Source: Budorcas taxicolor
Lineage: Eukaryota; Chordata; Mammalia; Artiodactyla; Bovidae
DNA: 64,000 nt
Reading direction: 5' to 3'
Assembly: GCF_023091745.1 (NCBI RefSeq)
Contig: NC_068920.1
Coordinates: 121,924,622-121,988,621 of the forward strand
The translations under genes were made by a program, and so were the position numbers. The notes under the pieces are model-generated. The model worked only from the letters and a program-made list of their open reading frames with translations. It was not told the origin of the DNA and made no database searches. Below are positions 1 through 10,276 of the stretch, in pieces; position 1 is the stretch's first letter, and each line of letters opens with the position of its first letter.

Positions 1-1191
1 AAGCTGGTTTTAGAAAAGGCAGAGGAACCAGAGATCAAATTGCCAACATCCGCTGGATCATGGAAAAAGCAAGAGAGTTCCAGAAAAACGTCTATTTCTG
101 CTTTATTGACTATGCCAAAGCCTTTGACTGTGTGGATCACAATCAACTATGGAAAATCTGAAAGAGATGGGAAAACCAGACCACCTGACCTGCCTCTTGA
201 GAAATCTGTATGCAGGTCAGGAAGCAGCAGTTAGAACTGGACATGGAACAACAGACTGGTTCCAAATAGGAAATGGAGTACATCAAGGCTGTATATTGTC
301 ACCCTGCTTATTTAATTTATATGCAGAGTCGATCATGAGAAACGCTGGACTGGAAGAAACACAAGCTGGAATCAAGATTGCCGGGAGAAATATCAATAAC
401 CTCAAATATGCAGATGACACCACCCTTATGACAGAAAGTGAAGAGGAGCTAAAAAGCCTCTTGATGAAAGGGAAAGTGGAGAGTGAAAAACTTGGCTTAA
501 AGCTCAACATTCGGAAAACGAAGATCATGGCATCTGGTCCCATCACTTCATGGGAAATAGATGGGAAACAGTGGAAACAGTGTCAGACTTCAGTTTTTTG
601 GGCTCCAAAATCACTGCAGATGGTGACTGCAGCCATGAAATTAAAAGACGCTTACTCCTTGGAAGAAAAGTTATGACCAACCTAGATAGCATATTCAAAA
701 GCAGAGACATTACTTTGTCGACTAAGGTCCGTCTAGTCAAGGCTATGGTTTTTCCTGTGGTCATGTATGGATGTGAGAGTTGGACTGTGAAGAAGGCTGA
801 GCGCTGAAGAATTGATGCTTTTAAACTGCGGTGTTGGAGAAGACTCCTGAGAGCCCCTTGGACTGCAAGGAGGTACAACGAGTCGATTCTGAAGGAGATC
901 AGCCCTGGGATTTCTTTGGGAGGACTGATGCTAAAGCTGAAACTCCAGTACTTTGGCCACCTCATGCAAAGAGTTAACTCATTGGAAAAGACTCTGATGC
1001 TGGGAGGGATTGGGGGCAGGAGGAGAAGGGGAGGACAGAGGATGAGATGGCTGGATGACATCACTGACTCAATGGACATAAGTCTGAGTGAACTCCAGGA
1101 GTTGGTGATGGACAGGGAGGCCTGGCGTGCTGCGATTCATGGAGTCTCAAAGAGTCGGACACGACTGAGCGACTGAACTGAACTGAACTGA
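1..1191 (+). mobile_element. BovB LINE copy A (3' part, cut by window edge)
   Basis: This is the 3' part of a BovB (RTE-clade) non-LTR retrotransposon. It runs from inside the reverse transcriptase domain to the diagnostic tail of ACTGA units at about 1172-1191. RT motif A (FIDYAKAFD) falls near 100-130 and motif C reads KYADD near 407-420. The frame is broken several times: a base is lost near 150 (the sequence reads ACTATGGAAAATCTG where other copies have ATTCTG), another is lost in a G run near 565, and a TGA stands at 805. The copy is therefore dead. Bases 1-358 are identical, in inverted orientation, to 3284-3641. The upstream end lies outside the window. Confidence 0.95.
149..1176 (+). 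pseudogene. BovB reverse transcriptase remnant, three frames
   Basis: The polymerase and C-terminal parts of the BovB ORF2 product are spread over three frames: 149-676 (RT palm with motif B GNGVHQG and motif C YADD), 550-807 (GSKITADGDCSHEIKRR region) and 916-1176 (C-terminal region ending KSRTRLSD). In the other copies motif B is normally GKGVRQG, so both the K-to-N and R-to-H changes are unusual; copy B shares them. In an active element this protein would copy BovB RNA at a nicked chromosomal target. The frameshifts and the TGA at about 805 rule out function here. Confidence 0.9.
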
Positions 1192-2438
1192 TTAATTTAT
1201 TAGATAATGACAGTCTTGCCTTATTTATCAATTGGCATATTTTAGGTAATAATTATATGGAATAATTTTTAAAATATGCAATTCTATAATGAAAAGAAAG
1301 AATGGCTAAACATTTATTAGAAAAATATTTTTCACTTAAAAGTTTCCTAGGTTAAGGAGAAATTTCTTTAAGACTTTTCCAGGAAAAATTATCGGTTTTT
1401 TTAGAAACCATATATTTTTAAGAGAAACAGAAGCCATGGTTGGCCTCTCAATGGATTGCTTCAAGAACCACCTTTTACGTCAACTGGGTGTATGACTCAA
1501 TACCAACCATCACTCAGAAAAAACCTTCAGAAGCAGGAATACAAATTCTTATACCGCAATGTAATATTTTTAAAGAGAGAAAAAAAAAAATCAAACAGGA
1601 AATATTTTGGAAGCAAAATAAACAGAGACCAAAAAACCCCACTTGGTATCATAGAAACAGGACAATCTCACAACATAATCCAAAGTAAAAGATTATAACA
1701 ATAAATTGCAATTATATAATGGATTTTCCTTGGATACCAAAATACATTTAGTTCTCATGCAATTGTCTGGTCATTTTGGTTCCCATCTACCAGGAAGTAA
1801 AATATCTCTGTGTTTTCTTGCCTCATTCTCTTTATTTGTGTGAATTCCTGAGTGTTAAAAAGTTCTCAGTCAGAATTTTATTTTAATCTAGAAGTCTTAT
1901 TTCCAAACATCTCATTTTAGATTTAAAACAGTATTTTCCCCTTCCATACTTTTATTTATTAACTTTTAGGGAGCTATATAAGATGAAAAAAATGAAAAAC
2001 AAAACAGAAATACTTGAAATTGATGACTTTTGGAAAAAAAGAGGCTTTTCACTTGCAGATGAGGAAATGGAGGTCCAAAGGGCTGAGACAAATAACATGT
2101 TAGTGGTGGGAGCTGGTTTCCAATCAGAAACCAGTTTTAAGGACTTCCACTTTCAGTCCCATGCCCTTTGTCCCATATTATATTGTCACGTTGGAATGCT
2201 ACAGCAACACACTACTGAAAAACAAATAATTGTGTTAAGTGGAATTATTTATTATTTGAATCCAAAAAATAGCAGATTCCCCTTCTCCTCCAAAGAAAAG
2301 CTAAGGCTTTCTTTAAAGTATGAAATTTGAAGCTTCTCATTACTTGTAAGAAAAGAAACATCTTGTAGGGAAGATTTTGCTTGGTAATAGATATCTAATA
2401 AATTAGGAAATAATCAATGAGATGAATTTAATATTTTA
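1192..2438. other. Mostly unique AT-rich spacer
   Basis: No gene or young repeat was recognised. A MIR-like stretch lies at about 2035-2190. The 115-codon open frame at 1983-2330 overlaps that MIR and resembles nothing I know; I treat it as chance. Confidence 0.5.
2035..2190 (-). repeat. MIR SINE (old), probable
   Basis: The run CAGATGAGGAAATGGAGG and the following degenerate segment match the MIR core read on the minus strand (typically acagatgaggaaactgagg). Strong divergence leaves the boundaries approximate. Confidence 0.5.
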
Positions 2439-2448
2439 GGTATTCTTT
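2439..2448. repeat. Target-site duplication, left copy of BovB B
   Basis: GGTATTCTTT stands here and again at 3791-3800, exactly at the two ends of BovB copy B. Confidence 0.85.
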
Positions 2449-3790
2449 CAGTTCAGTCAGTCAGTTCAGTTGCTCAGTCGTGTCTGACTCTTTGTGACCC
2501 CATGAACTGCAGCACACCAGGCCTCCCTGTCCATCACCAGCTCCCGGAGTTCACCCAAACCCACGTCCATTGAGTCGGTGATGCCATCCAGCCATCTCAT
2601 CCTCTGTCCTCCCCTTTTCCTCCTGCCCCAATCCCTCCTAGCATCAGAGTCTTTTCCAATGAGTCAACTCTTTGCATGAGGTGGCCAAAGGACTGGAGTT
2701 TCAGCTTTAGCATCAGTCCTCCCAAAGAAATCCCAGGGCTGATCTCCTTTAGAATGGACTGGTTGGATCTCCTTGCAGTCCAGGGGACTCTCAAGAGTCT
2801 TCTCCAACACCACAGTTCAAAAGCATCAGTTCTTCGGCACTCAGCTTTCTTCACAGTCCAACTCTCACATCCATACATGACCACTGGAAAAACCATAGCC
2901 TTGACTAGACGGACCTTAGTCGACAAAGTAATGTCTCTGCTTTTGAATATGCTATCTAGGTTGGTCATAACTTTTCTTCCAAGGAGTAAGCGTCTTTTAA
3001 TTTCATGGCTGCAATCACCATCTCCAGTGATTTTGGAGCCCAAAAAACTGAAGTCTGACACTGTTTCCACGGTTTCCCCATCTATTTCCCATGAAGTGAT
3101 GGGACCAGATGCCATGATCTTCATTTTCTGAATGTTGAGCTTTAAGCCAACCTTTTCACTCTCCTCTTTCACTTTCATCAAGAGGCTTTTTAGTTCTTCT
3201 TCACTTTCTGTCATAAGGGTGGTGTCATCTCCATATCTGAGTTTATTGCTATTTCTCCTGGCAATCTTGATTCCAGCTTGTGCTTCTTCCAGTCCAGCGT
3301 TTCTCATGATCGACTCTGCATATAAATTAAATAAGCAGGGTGACAATATACAGCCTTGATGTACTCCATTTCCTATTTGGAACCAGTCTGTTGTTCCATG
3401 TCCAGTTCTAACTGCTGCTTCCTGACCTGCATACAGATTTCTCAAGAGGCAGGTCAGGTGGTCTGGTTTTCCCATCTCTTTCAGATTTTCCATAGTTGAT
3501 TGTGATCCACACAGTCAAAGGCTTTGGCATAGTCAATAAAGCAGAAATAGACGTTTTTCTGGAACTCTCTTGCTTTTTCCATGATCCAGCGGATGTTGGC
3601 AATTTGATCTCTGGTTCCTCTGCCTTTTCTAAAACCAGCTTAAACATCAGGAAGTTCACGGTTCACATATTGCTGAAGTCTGGCTTGCAGAATTTTGAGC
3701 ATTACTTTACTAGCATGTTAGATGAGTGCAATTGTGTGGTAGTTTGAGCATTCTTTGGCATTGCCTTTCTTTGGGATTGGAATGAAAACT
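2449..3790 (-). mobile_element. BovB LINE copy B, 5'-truncated
   Basis: A minus-strand BovB about 1.34 kb long. Its tail is at the left (CAGTTCAGTCAGTCAGTTCAG) and its truncated 5' end at 3790, within the segment coding for FHSNPKERQ-like sequence. A perfect 10-bp duplication flanks it. It covers RT motifs 0-7 and the C-terminal region. It shares lineage marks with copy A: the lost base before CTGAAAGAG, motif B GNGVHQG, and TTTGGGAGGA further downstream. The stretch 3284-3641 is identical to 1-358. Confidence 0.95.
2597..3493 (-). pseudogene. BovB reverse transcriptase fragment, 298 codons open
   Basis: An uninterrupted minus-strand frame covers most of the RT palm and the C-terminal region. 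It starts at MENLKEMGKPD, next to the lost base that separates it from the motif A frame. Motif B reads GNGVHQG. The catalytic motif C reads YGDD (3224-3235) where most copies here have YADD. The GSKITGDGDCSHEIKRR and MYGCESWTVKK segments are intact. The frame drifts at a missing G near 2637 (IGAGGKGEDRG). It lacks the N-terminal endonuclease and cannot be autonomous. Confidence 0.9.
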
Positions 3791-3800
3791 GGTATTCTTT
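3791..3800. repeat. Target-site duplication, right copy of BovB B
   Basis: GGTATTCTTT, identical to 2439-2448. Confidence 0.85.
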
Positions 3801-3924
3801 ACCAGATCACAAATCCAAGAAACTCTTCCCATATTTTGTTATAAGAATTAAGCATTTTACAAAATATATAGCTTATTTTTGTGTATTCCTCCTTTATAAA
3901 GAAGAAGCCTATTTCCACTCTTCT

Positions 3925-3935
3925 AAGATTATCCC
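3925..3935. repeat. Target-site duplication, left copy of inverted BovB C
   Basis: AAGATTATCCC here matches AAGTTTATCCC at 6663-6673 in 10 of 11 positions. The pair brackets the head-to-head BovB 3936-6662. Confidence 0.7.
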
Positions 3936-5300
3936 TTTTCATACTCTTCATGGGGTTCTCAAAGCAAGAATACTGAAGTGATTTGCCATTCCTTTCTCCA
4001 ATGGACCACATTTTGTCAGAACTCTCCACGATAACCCATCTGTCTTGGGTGGCCCTACATGGCATGGCTCATAGTTTCATTGAGCTAGACATGACTATGG
4101 TCCATGGGATCAGTTTGGTTAGTTTTCTCTGATTGTGGTTTTCATTCTGTCTGCCCTCTGATAAGGATAAGAGGCTTATGGAAGTTTCCTGATGGGAGAG
4201 ACTAACTAAGGGGGAAACTGGGTCTTGTGCTGATGGGCAGGGTCATGTTCAGTAAATCTTTAATCCAATTTTCTGTTGATGGGCGGGGCTATGTTCCCTC
4301 CATGCTGCTTGACCTGAGACAAAACTATGGTGGAGGTAATGAACATAATGGTGACCTCCTTCAAAAGGTCCCATGCAGGCACTGCTGCACTGAGTGCTTC
4401 CAACCCTGCAGCAGGCCACCATCAACCCACGCCTTCACCAGAGACTCCTGGACACTCATGGGCATGTCAGGGTCAGTTTCTTGTGGGGTCACTGCTCCTT
4501 TCTCCTGGGTCCTGGTGCACATGAGGTTTCATTTGTGCCCTCCAAGAGTCTATTTCCCCAGTCCTGTGTAAGTTCTGGTGATTCTATGGTGGGGTTAATG
4601 GCGACCTCCTCCAAGAGGGCTTGTGCCAAACCCAGGTCTGCTGCACCCAGAGCCCCTCCGGCAGGCCACTGCTGACCCGTACCTCCACAGGAGACACTCA
4701 GGCACAGATCTGGCTCAGTTTCTGTGGGTTGAGCGTGCATTTTGTGCCCTTTTCAGGTCGGAGCAGCTCAGGCAACCAGGTGCTTGGTGAGCACACTGTT
4801 CCAGGTGGGCCATGTGTCTTAATCACCTCCCCAGTCCTGGCCGCTTGGTTTCCTGGTTGTGCCACAAGAGCACTGTCTCATATATACTGTATGTCTCCTC
4901 TGGAGAGCAGATCTCAGGCTGAGACCCTCCTGGTGGATATCAACCATTCAGGATCTCAGGAAAATGTGATTAGCAGCTGGGAGCCTGCTCACAGTTTGGT
5001 GGAAGATGCCTTTGATGGGGTTGAGATTGTAGCAGCCCCTTGCCTTCCAGCTCTGGCCTGCTTCTCTGCCTCTGGGGCAGGGAGGGTCTGGTACATAGCA
5101 GACTAACTCTTTTGATATTTGCTCAATCCTTTGTTCCATGAGCTGGCCAGGCTGCACCTTAGGTTTAGGTTAGCGCCTTTCATGGAAAGTTCTCTTTTCC
5201 GGCAGTCAGTTATGTTGCCTTCTGGGATTCCAAAACTCCCCACAAACCCACGTGTGAGAGGGTTTCCTATTGTGTGGAAACTTCTCCTTCATGACTCCCT
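3936..5300 (-). mobile_element. BovB C, inverted 5' segment (5'UTR and ORF1-side region)
   Basis: Read on the minus strand, this is the 5' region of BovB. A frame at 3799-4065 contains VIVESSDKMWS and LQYSCFENPM, which I recognise as the segment upstream of the endonuclease. The GC-richer stretch to 5300 is the untranslated and upstream part. It lies head-to-head with the sense 3' segment that begins at 5301. The plus-strand frames here (for example 161 codons at 4621-5106) are antisense to BovB and not genes. The endonuclease half is missing between the two segments. Confidence 0.8.
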
Positions 5301-6662
5301 CAGCAGTGGCCACAGGACTGGAAAAGGTCAGTTTTCATTCCAATCCCAAAGAAAGACAATGCCAAAGAATGTTCAAACTACTGCACAATTAATTGTACTC
5401 ATCTCACACGCTAGCAAATACTCAAAATTCTCCAAGCCAGGCTTCAACAGTACATGAACCATGAACTTTCAGATGTTCACGCTGGGGTTAGAAAAGGCAG
5501 AGGAACGAGAGACCAATTGCCAATATCTGCTGGATCATCAAAAAAGCAAGAGAGTTCCAGAAAAACATCTACTTTTGCTTTATTGCTTATGCCAAAGCCT
5601 TTGACTGTATGGATCACTACAAACTGTGGAAAATTCTTAAAGAGACAGGAATACCAGACTACTTTACCTGCCGCCTGAGAAATATGTGTGCAGGTCAAGA
5701 AGCAACAATAGAACTGGACATGGAATAACAGACTATTTCCAAATCAGGAAAGGAGAACATCAAGGCTGTGTATATTGTCACCCTGCTTATTTAACTTATA
5801 TGCAGAGTACATCATGTGACATGCTGGGCTGGATGAAGGACAAGTTGGAATCAAGATTGCCAGGGGAAATATCAATAAACTCAGATATGCAGATGACAGC
5901 AACCTTATGGCAGAAACTGAAGAACTAAAGAGTCTCCTGATGACAGTGAAAGAGGAGAGTGAAAAAGTTGGCTTAAAACTCAACATTCAAAAAACTAGGA
6001 TCATGGCAACTGGTCCCATCACTTCATGGCAAATATGTGGGGAAACAATAGAAACAGTGAGAGACTTTATTTTCTTGAGCTCCAAAATCACTGCAGATGG
6101 TGACTGCAGCCATGAAATTAAAAGACGCTTGCTCCTTGGAAGGAAAGTTATGACCAACCTAGATAGCATATTCAAAAGCAGAGACATCACTTTACCAACA
6201 AAGGTCTGTCTAGTCAAAGCTATGGTTTTTCCAGTGGTCAGGTATGGATGCGAGAGTTGGACTATAAAGAAAGCTGAGCACTGAAGAACTGATGCTTTTG
6301 AACTGTGATATTGGAGAAGATTCTTGAGAGCCCCTTGGGCTACAAGGAGATCCAACCAGTCCATCCTAAAGGAAATAAGTCCTGAATATTCATTGGAAGG
6401 ACTGATGCTGAAGCTGAAACTCCAATACGTTGGCCATCTGATGTGAAGAACCAACTCATTGGAGAGGACCCTGATGCTGGGAAAGATTGAAGGCAGGAGA
6501 AGGGACGATGAGGATGAGATGGTTGAATGGCATCACTGACTAAATGGACATGAGTTTGAGTAGGCTCTGGGAGTTGGTGATATACAGGGAAGCCTGGTGT
6601 GCTGCCGTCCATGGGGTTGCAAAGAGTCAGAAATGACTGAGTGACTGAACTGAACTGAACTG
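5301..6662 (+). mobile_element. BovB C, sense 3' segment
   Basis: The sense part of the same insertion begins at CAGCAGTGGCCACAGG inside the RT region and ends with GACTGAACTGAACTGA. It is diverged, with many indels: coding pieces at 5454-5678, 5686-5928 and 5907-6284 sit in different frames and the C-terminal region is full of stops. Several changes (for example SPEYSLEGL) mark an older subfamily than copies A and B. It joins the inverted 5' segment at 5300/5301, with a CTC at the joint that either side could have supplied. Confidence 0.9.
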
Positions 6663-6673
6663 AAGTTTATCCC
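6663..6673. repeat. Target-site duplication, right copy of BovB C
   Basis: AAGTTTATCCC, one mismatch to 3925-3935. The first AA could equally belong to the element tail. Confidence 0.7.
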
Positions 6674-7234
6674 AACTTTATTTTAACAGATCAGTATACA
6701 TAGCAAAAGAAATGGTAAAGAGCATACAGGTCCCATTTACCAAATAAGTATTTTTGTGTCTATTACAAATTGAAAGTCAGACTAGTGATAGTTTTTTCCC
6801 CTGCAGATCCCTACAACAAGCATATATCAAATCAGTGAGCAAACAAAAAGCTTGTCTAATGGCTCTGTCTTTATGATTAAACTTTCTTGCTGATGCATGC
6901 CAGTGAGCAGTGCTTCTATTCCAGGTGGTCAGCACATCTTTAGTTAATGGCATCCAGAGGGAAATTCTTTACTGCCTGCCTGAGCTGCCTGCCTTTTACC
7001 CCAGTGTGCTAGAGGCTACCTCAGTACTTTTCCTCAGAATGAGGTTAATTTTTGTCAAAATCATGATCCCTTTTAGTGGTGAAAGAAATATTCTGATTCT
7101 AAATCTCTTATTAGAATGAAGAGATAGGGAAAATATTAGTATACCAACACTCCCTAACCCCCTTTTAGGTTAACCCCTAATCCTACTTTTCCAAGAGACA
7201 AAACATCCATTCAGACTCAGTGTATATGTATCAA
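6674..7234. other. Unique-looking spacer
   Basis: No repeat, gene or regulatory pattern recognised. Confidence 0.4.
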
Positions 7235-7831
7235 ACATATTTCTGGGTCCTAGATGCTAATGGTAAACAAGACTGATTCAGTTCATGCTCTCAAGGCGCT
7301 CACAATCTGGGGTGGGTTGGAGAGGGAATACAGAAAAGAGACATTTAACAAAGCATTACAGAACTGTCCAACAACAGTTGGGATACTTTGTCATGGAAAA
7401 GAAAAGAAGCTGTGAGAGCTTGTAAAGGTGAGTGTACTTTAAGGTAGGTGAGCAAGGAATCCTTGCCCATGGAAGCAGCATTTAAACTGAAAAATAAATA
7501 GGAATTAACCAAGGAAGGGGAATAGTGGTGGTGGAACAATAGTGGTGGAAGACTCACAGGCAGTGGAAATAGCCAACAGAAAGAAACTCAAAGACATGAA
7601 GCAGCTAGGTAAGCAGAAGGAACAGCGAAAAGGCCAAAGTAGGCCTAAGTCAGACCATTCAGGGAGTTATAGGTCATGGTAGAATTTGAACTTGATTATA
7701 AGTTTTTACAGGACTCTGTGGGAAAGGATGACACAAATGTGTTTTTAAAAGATCAGTTTTACCACTCTGTGGAGAATGAATTAGTGGACATAACCAAGAA
7801 AACATGTGGAACTGGCAACTAGAAAGCTATC

Positions 7832-8215
7832 TGTTAGGGAATGAATGTTTGTGTCCCCTACACCCAAAAGCATATGTTGAAGGCTTCATCCCCCATTGTG
7901 ATGGTATTTGGAGGTGGGAATTTTGGGGGGTAATTAAGTTTGAATGAGGCTGTGAGGTTGAAATCCCCATGATGGGAAGAGTGCCCTTATTAGAAGAGGA
8001 AGAGTGGGCGATACCACTGTCTCTCCATCATGTGAGGATACAGGGAGAAGGTGGCTGTCTGTAGGCCAGGAAGAAGGCTCTCACCAGGAACTCAGTCTAC
8101 CAGCACCTTAATCTGATACTTCCCAGATCTCATAACTGCTAGAAATAAATGTCTATTGTTTAAGTAATCCAGTATGTTTTTTGTTATTGCAGCTGGAGTC
8201 TGAGTGGTCCAAGTA
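7832..8215 (+). mobile_element. MaLR-type LTR (MST/MLT1-like)
   Basis: Starts TGTTAGGGAATGAATGTTTG and continues with the typical text of the group: CCCAAAAGCATATGTTGAAG, GATGGTATTTGGAGGTGGG, AAGAGTGCCCTTATTAG, CTCTCCATCATGTGAGGATAC and GAAATAAATGTCTATTGTTT. It is a solo LTR lying inside the L2. No clear duplication was found at its ends. Confidence 0.8.
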
Positions 8216-8341
8216 CTGGGCTAAGGTGGTGGTGATAAAGACAAAGAGCAGTAAACAGACTGAGAAGTATCCTTATAGACAGAATTGATAGTACTTAGTG
8301 ACTGGTTGGACAAAGGGGCTAAGAAATAGGTAGATGTTAAG

Positions 8342-8351
8342 GATGATTCCT
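8342..8351. repeat. Target-site duplication, left copy of Bov-tA
   Basis: GATGATTCCT, one mismatch to GATGATTTCT at 8565-8574. Confidence 0.65.
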
Positions 8352-8564
8352 GGGCTTCCCAGGTGGCTCAGTGGTAAAGAATCCATCTGCCAATGCAGGA
8401 GACACAGTTCAGTCTCCAGGTCGAGAAGATCCCCTGGAGAAGGAAATGGCAACCTACTCTAGTATCCTTGCCTGGGAATTCTATGGACAGAGGAGCCTGG
8501 TGGGCTATAGCCCATGGGGTTGTAAAAGAGTTGGACATTACTTAGTGACTAAAACAACAAAAAA
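8352..8564 (+). mobile_element. Bov-tA SINE
   Basis: tRNA-Glu-derived ruminant SINE. The head GCTTCCCAGGTGGCTCAGTGG is followed by the Bov-A body (CTGGAGAAGGAAATGGCAAC) and an AC/A-rich tail. The tRNA-like head keeps an A-box-like segment, but the B-box region is mutated (ACACAGTTCAGTCTCC). It is flanked by near-identical 10-mers. Confidence 0.9.
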
Positions 8565-8574
8565 GATGATTTCT
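8565..8574. repeat. Target-site duplication, right copy of Bov-tA
   Basis: GATGATTTCT, paired with 8342-8351. Confidence 0.65.
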
Positions 8575-8962
8575 AAGTTGATGATTCCTAGGTTCTTGAC
8601 AAGAGCAACTGGGAGGATGGTAGGACTATTTAATGAGGTAGGAAACACTGGAGAAGAGAAAGAATTAGCACCATAAGTTTAGTAATAGGTATGTCTAACT
8701 TGGAATGTCAGGGTACTAGCTATCTCAAAATATTAGGAAGGCAGTTAGATATATGACTCTAGATCTAAGAGAAATCTGAATGAAGAAGTAAATTCAGAAG
8801 TTGTCAACATGTAGCTAATAATTGAAAGGATAGATGTGTATGAGATTCTTGAGGGAGTATAGAGATAAGAAGGGGAGGGAAGGGGAGAGAAGAAAAAAGA
8901 AGGGGAGAGGGCCTGTAAGTCCATACAAGCATTCATCAGCATATTTCAAATCAATGAACAAA

Positions 8963-8968
8963 CAAAAC
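8963..8968. repeat. Target-site duplication, left copy of solo LTR
   Basis: CAAAAC, identical to 10271-10276. A 6-bp duplication is typical of class II (ERVK-like) integrations. Confidence 0.8.
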
Positions 8969-10270
8969 TGCCGGGGTCCAGCCCCAGTGGATCCAGGGTA
9001 ATTCAAAGCAGGGACGGAGTCAGCAAGGAGAGACTTATTTATTTAGAGATATAAAGAGAGATTAGGAAAGAATAGTGTAGAGGAGAAAATGGAGGAGAAA
9101 AGAGGCTGTATTCCTTTGTTTACATAGAAAGCCAACAAAGTTCCAAGACAAGGAACTTGCACCGTCTACGTAGGCCACAGGCGCCTGCTTGAATAGCGGA
9201 GGGTACCCCACCTTTGGCTCCCTCTCCCGTGGGTCTTAGAAGCCCAGGCAAATAAGTAGACATGGCGAGCCTCTATGCTCCAGATGGGAATTCAGCCTGA
9301 AAAGGGAAAATAAGAAAAGAACGACATGGGGGAGCCAAGCATCGGTGCAAGACCCACAACTTTATTTTCAAAGTCAGCTTGTATACCCTAAGTTGTTCAT
9401 AAAGAAATAATGGAATATGCAGAGTTATGCAGAGTTATGCAGGGGCAGCAGTCCTGACCCTTATTGAGACCAGGCTTTCTTTTTGCATACTCTCCCATAT
9501 ACAAAAGGTCTCAGATGATTTACATTATCTTCTGGCCAAGAGGCCTGTTAACATTTTTATGGCTCTTTTCCTAGATAAATGTCTGTCAACCAGGAAACTC
9601 ATTTTCCCTTGAAGTGTTTTTCCTTTAATCTGCATCACCCTCAAAGTACTAAATAAAGTTACAATCCTGTAGAACAAAGGTTCAGTGGGTTATAACAAAG
9701 TACTTAACTCAAAGATCTAAAGTTGCTAATGCCAGGGCTACTACCTGTTTTTTCTACATACCAACTATGTCAACAAATACAAGATATGAAAACTTGGCAG
9801 CAAGTATTGACTCAACAATGAAACACTTAATCAGTCCTATTCTAAAGATTTTGACTCCTTGGAAGCCCCTACATTCCTAGGATGTTTTAAACTTCCTGTG
9901 TCTCTCGCTGTTGGGAGGCTGTAAACAACCGCATGCGTAGCTGTAAGAGTCCGGATAAACCTGTCAGGCAGGCTAGAAAGCCATCAGAGGGGATTTTGGA
10001 TTGAAACACTCTTATTATGCCCAGGAGCCTTATTATCTAAAAGCTCTAAATTAACTTTTTCCAGAAAAAGGTGGTGGGGGATAGCCCCCTGTTAATGTCA
10101 GAAGAGTTGGTGAAAGGCATAATGCAATAAGGCAGACAGAATCTGGTTTCGGGTTAGATGCCCGAGAAAGTCCAGGGGGACCCCTGAGGCCTGATCCCGC
10201 CTTTGCATTTGTCAGGCCCCTTTCCTCGTGACTTATGCCGTGGCGGGATTCCCCATGCTGGCTCCTGGCA
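8969..10270 (-). mobile_element. Solo LTR of a class II endogenous retrovirus
   Basis: A 1302-bp element that reads TGCCAGGAGCC...ACCCCGGCA on the minus strand, giving the canonical TG...CA ends, with a perfect 6-bp duplication on both sides. The minus strand carries AATAAA at 9361-9366, followed by a GTGGGTCTTGC stretch, which suits an R-region polyadenylation signal. No internal retroviral genes lie on either side, so this is a recombined solo LTR. The 11-bp unit GCAGAGTTATG occurs twice in tandem near 9419-9440. The exact bovine LTR family is not assigned. Confidence 0.85.
9361..9366 (-). promoter_or_regulatory. LTR polyadenylation signal AATAAA
   Basis: TTTATT on the plus strand reads AATAAA on the minus strand inside the LTR, with TGTGGGTC just downstream. 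This is the expected place for the R/U5 signal. Function is inferred from position only. Confidence 0.55.
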
Positions 10271-10276
10271 CAAAAC
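10271..10276. repeat. Target-site duplication, right copy of solo LTR
   Basis: CAAAAC, identical to 8963-8968. Confidence 0.8.

Larger units (their letters stand above)
7235..8960 (-). mobile_element. L2 LINE fragment, interrupted twice
   Basis: An old L2 (CR1 clade) read on the minus strand. The plus strand carries its recognisable antisense text: TTCATGCTCTCAAGGCGCTC, then phrases such as AGGATGATTCCTGG and GCAGTTAGATATATGACTCT. It is split by a MaLR-type LTR at 7832-8215 and a Bov-tA at 8352-8564. The right end blends into purine-rich sequence around 8870-8910. No open frame survives. Confidence 0.7.

Noticed and set aside
1983..2330. A 115-codon open frame with a lysine-rich start.
   Set aside because: It overlaps a MIR remnant, has no family resemblance and no splice or promoter context.
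2439..3800. The BovB B copy and the neighbouring minus-strand BovB 5' region (3936-5300) considered as one long minus-strand element.
   Set aside because: A perfect 10-bp duplication closes BovB B at 3790, and 3801-3935 is not BovB, so they are separate insertions.
4621..5106. A 161-codon plus-strand open frame, GC-richer than its surroundings, considered as a host gene.
   Set aside because: It is antisense to the BovB 5' region, which continues into recognisable BovB coding sequence at 3936-4065 on the minus strand.
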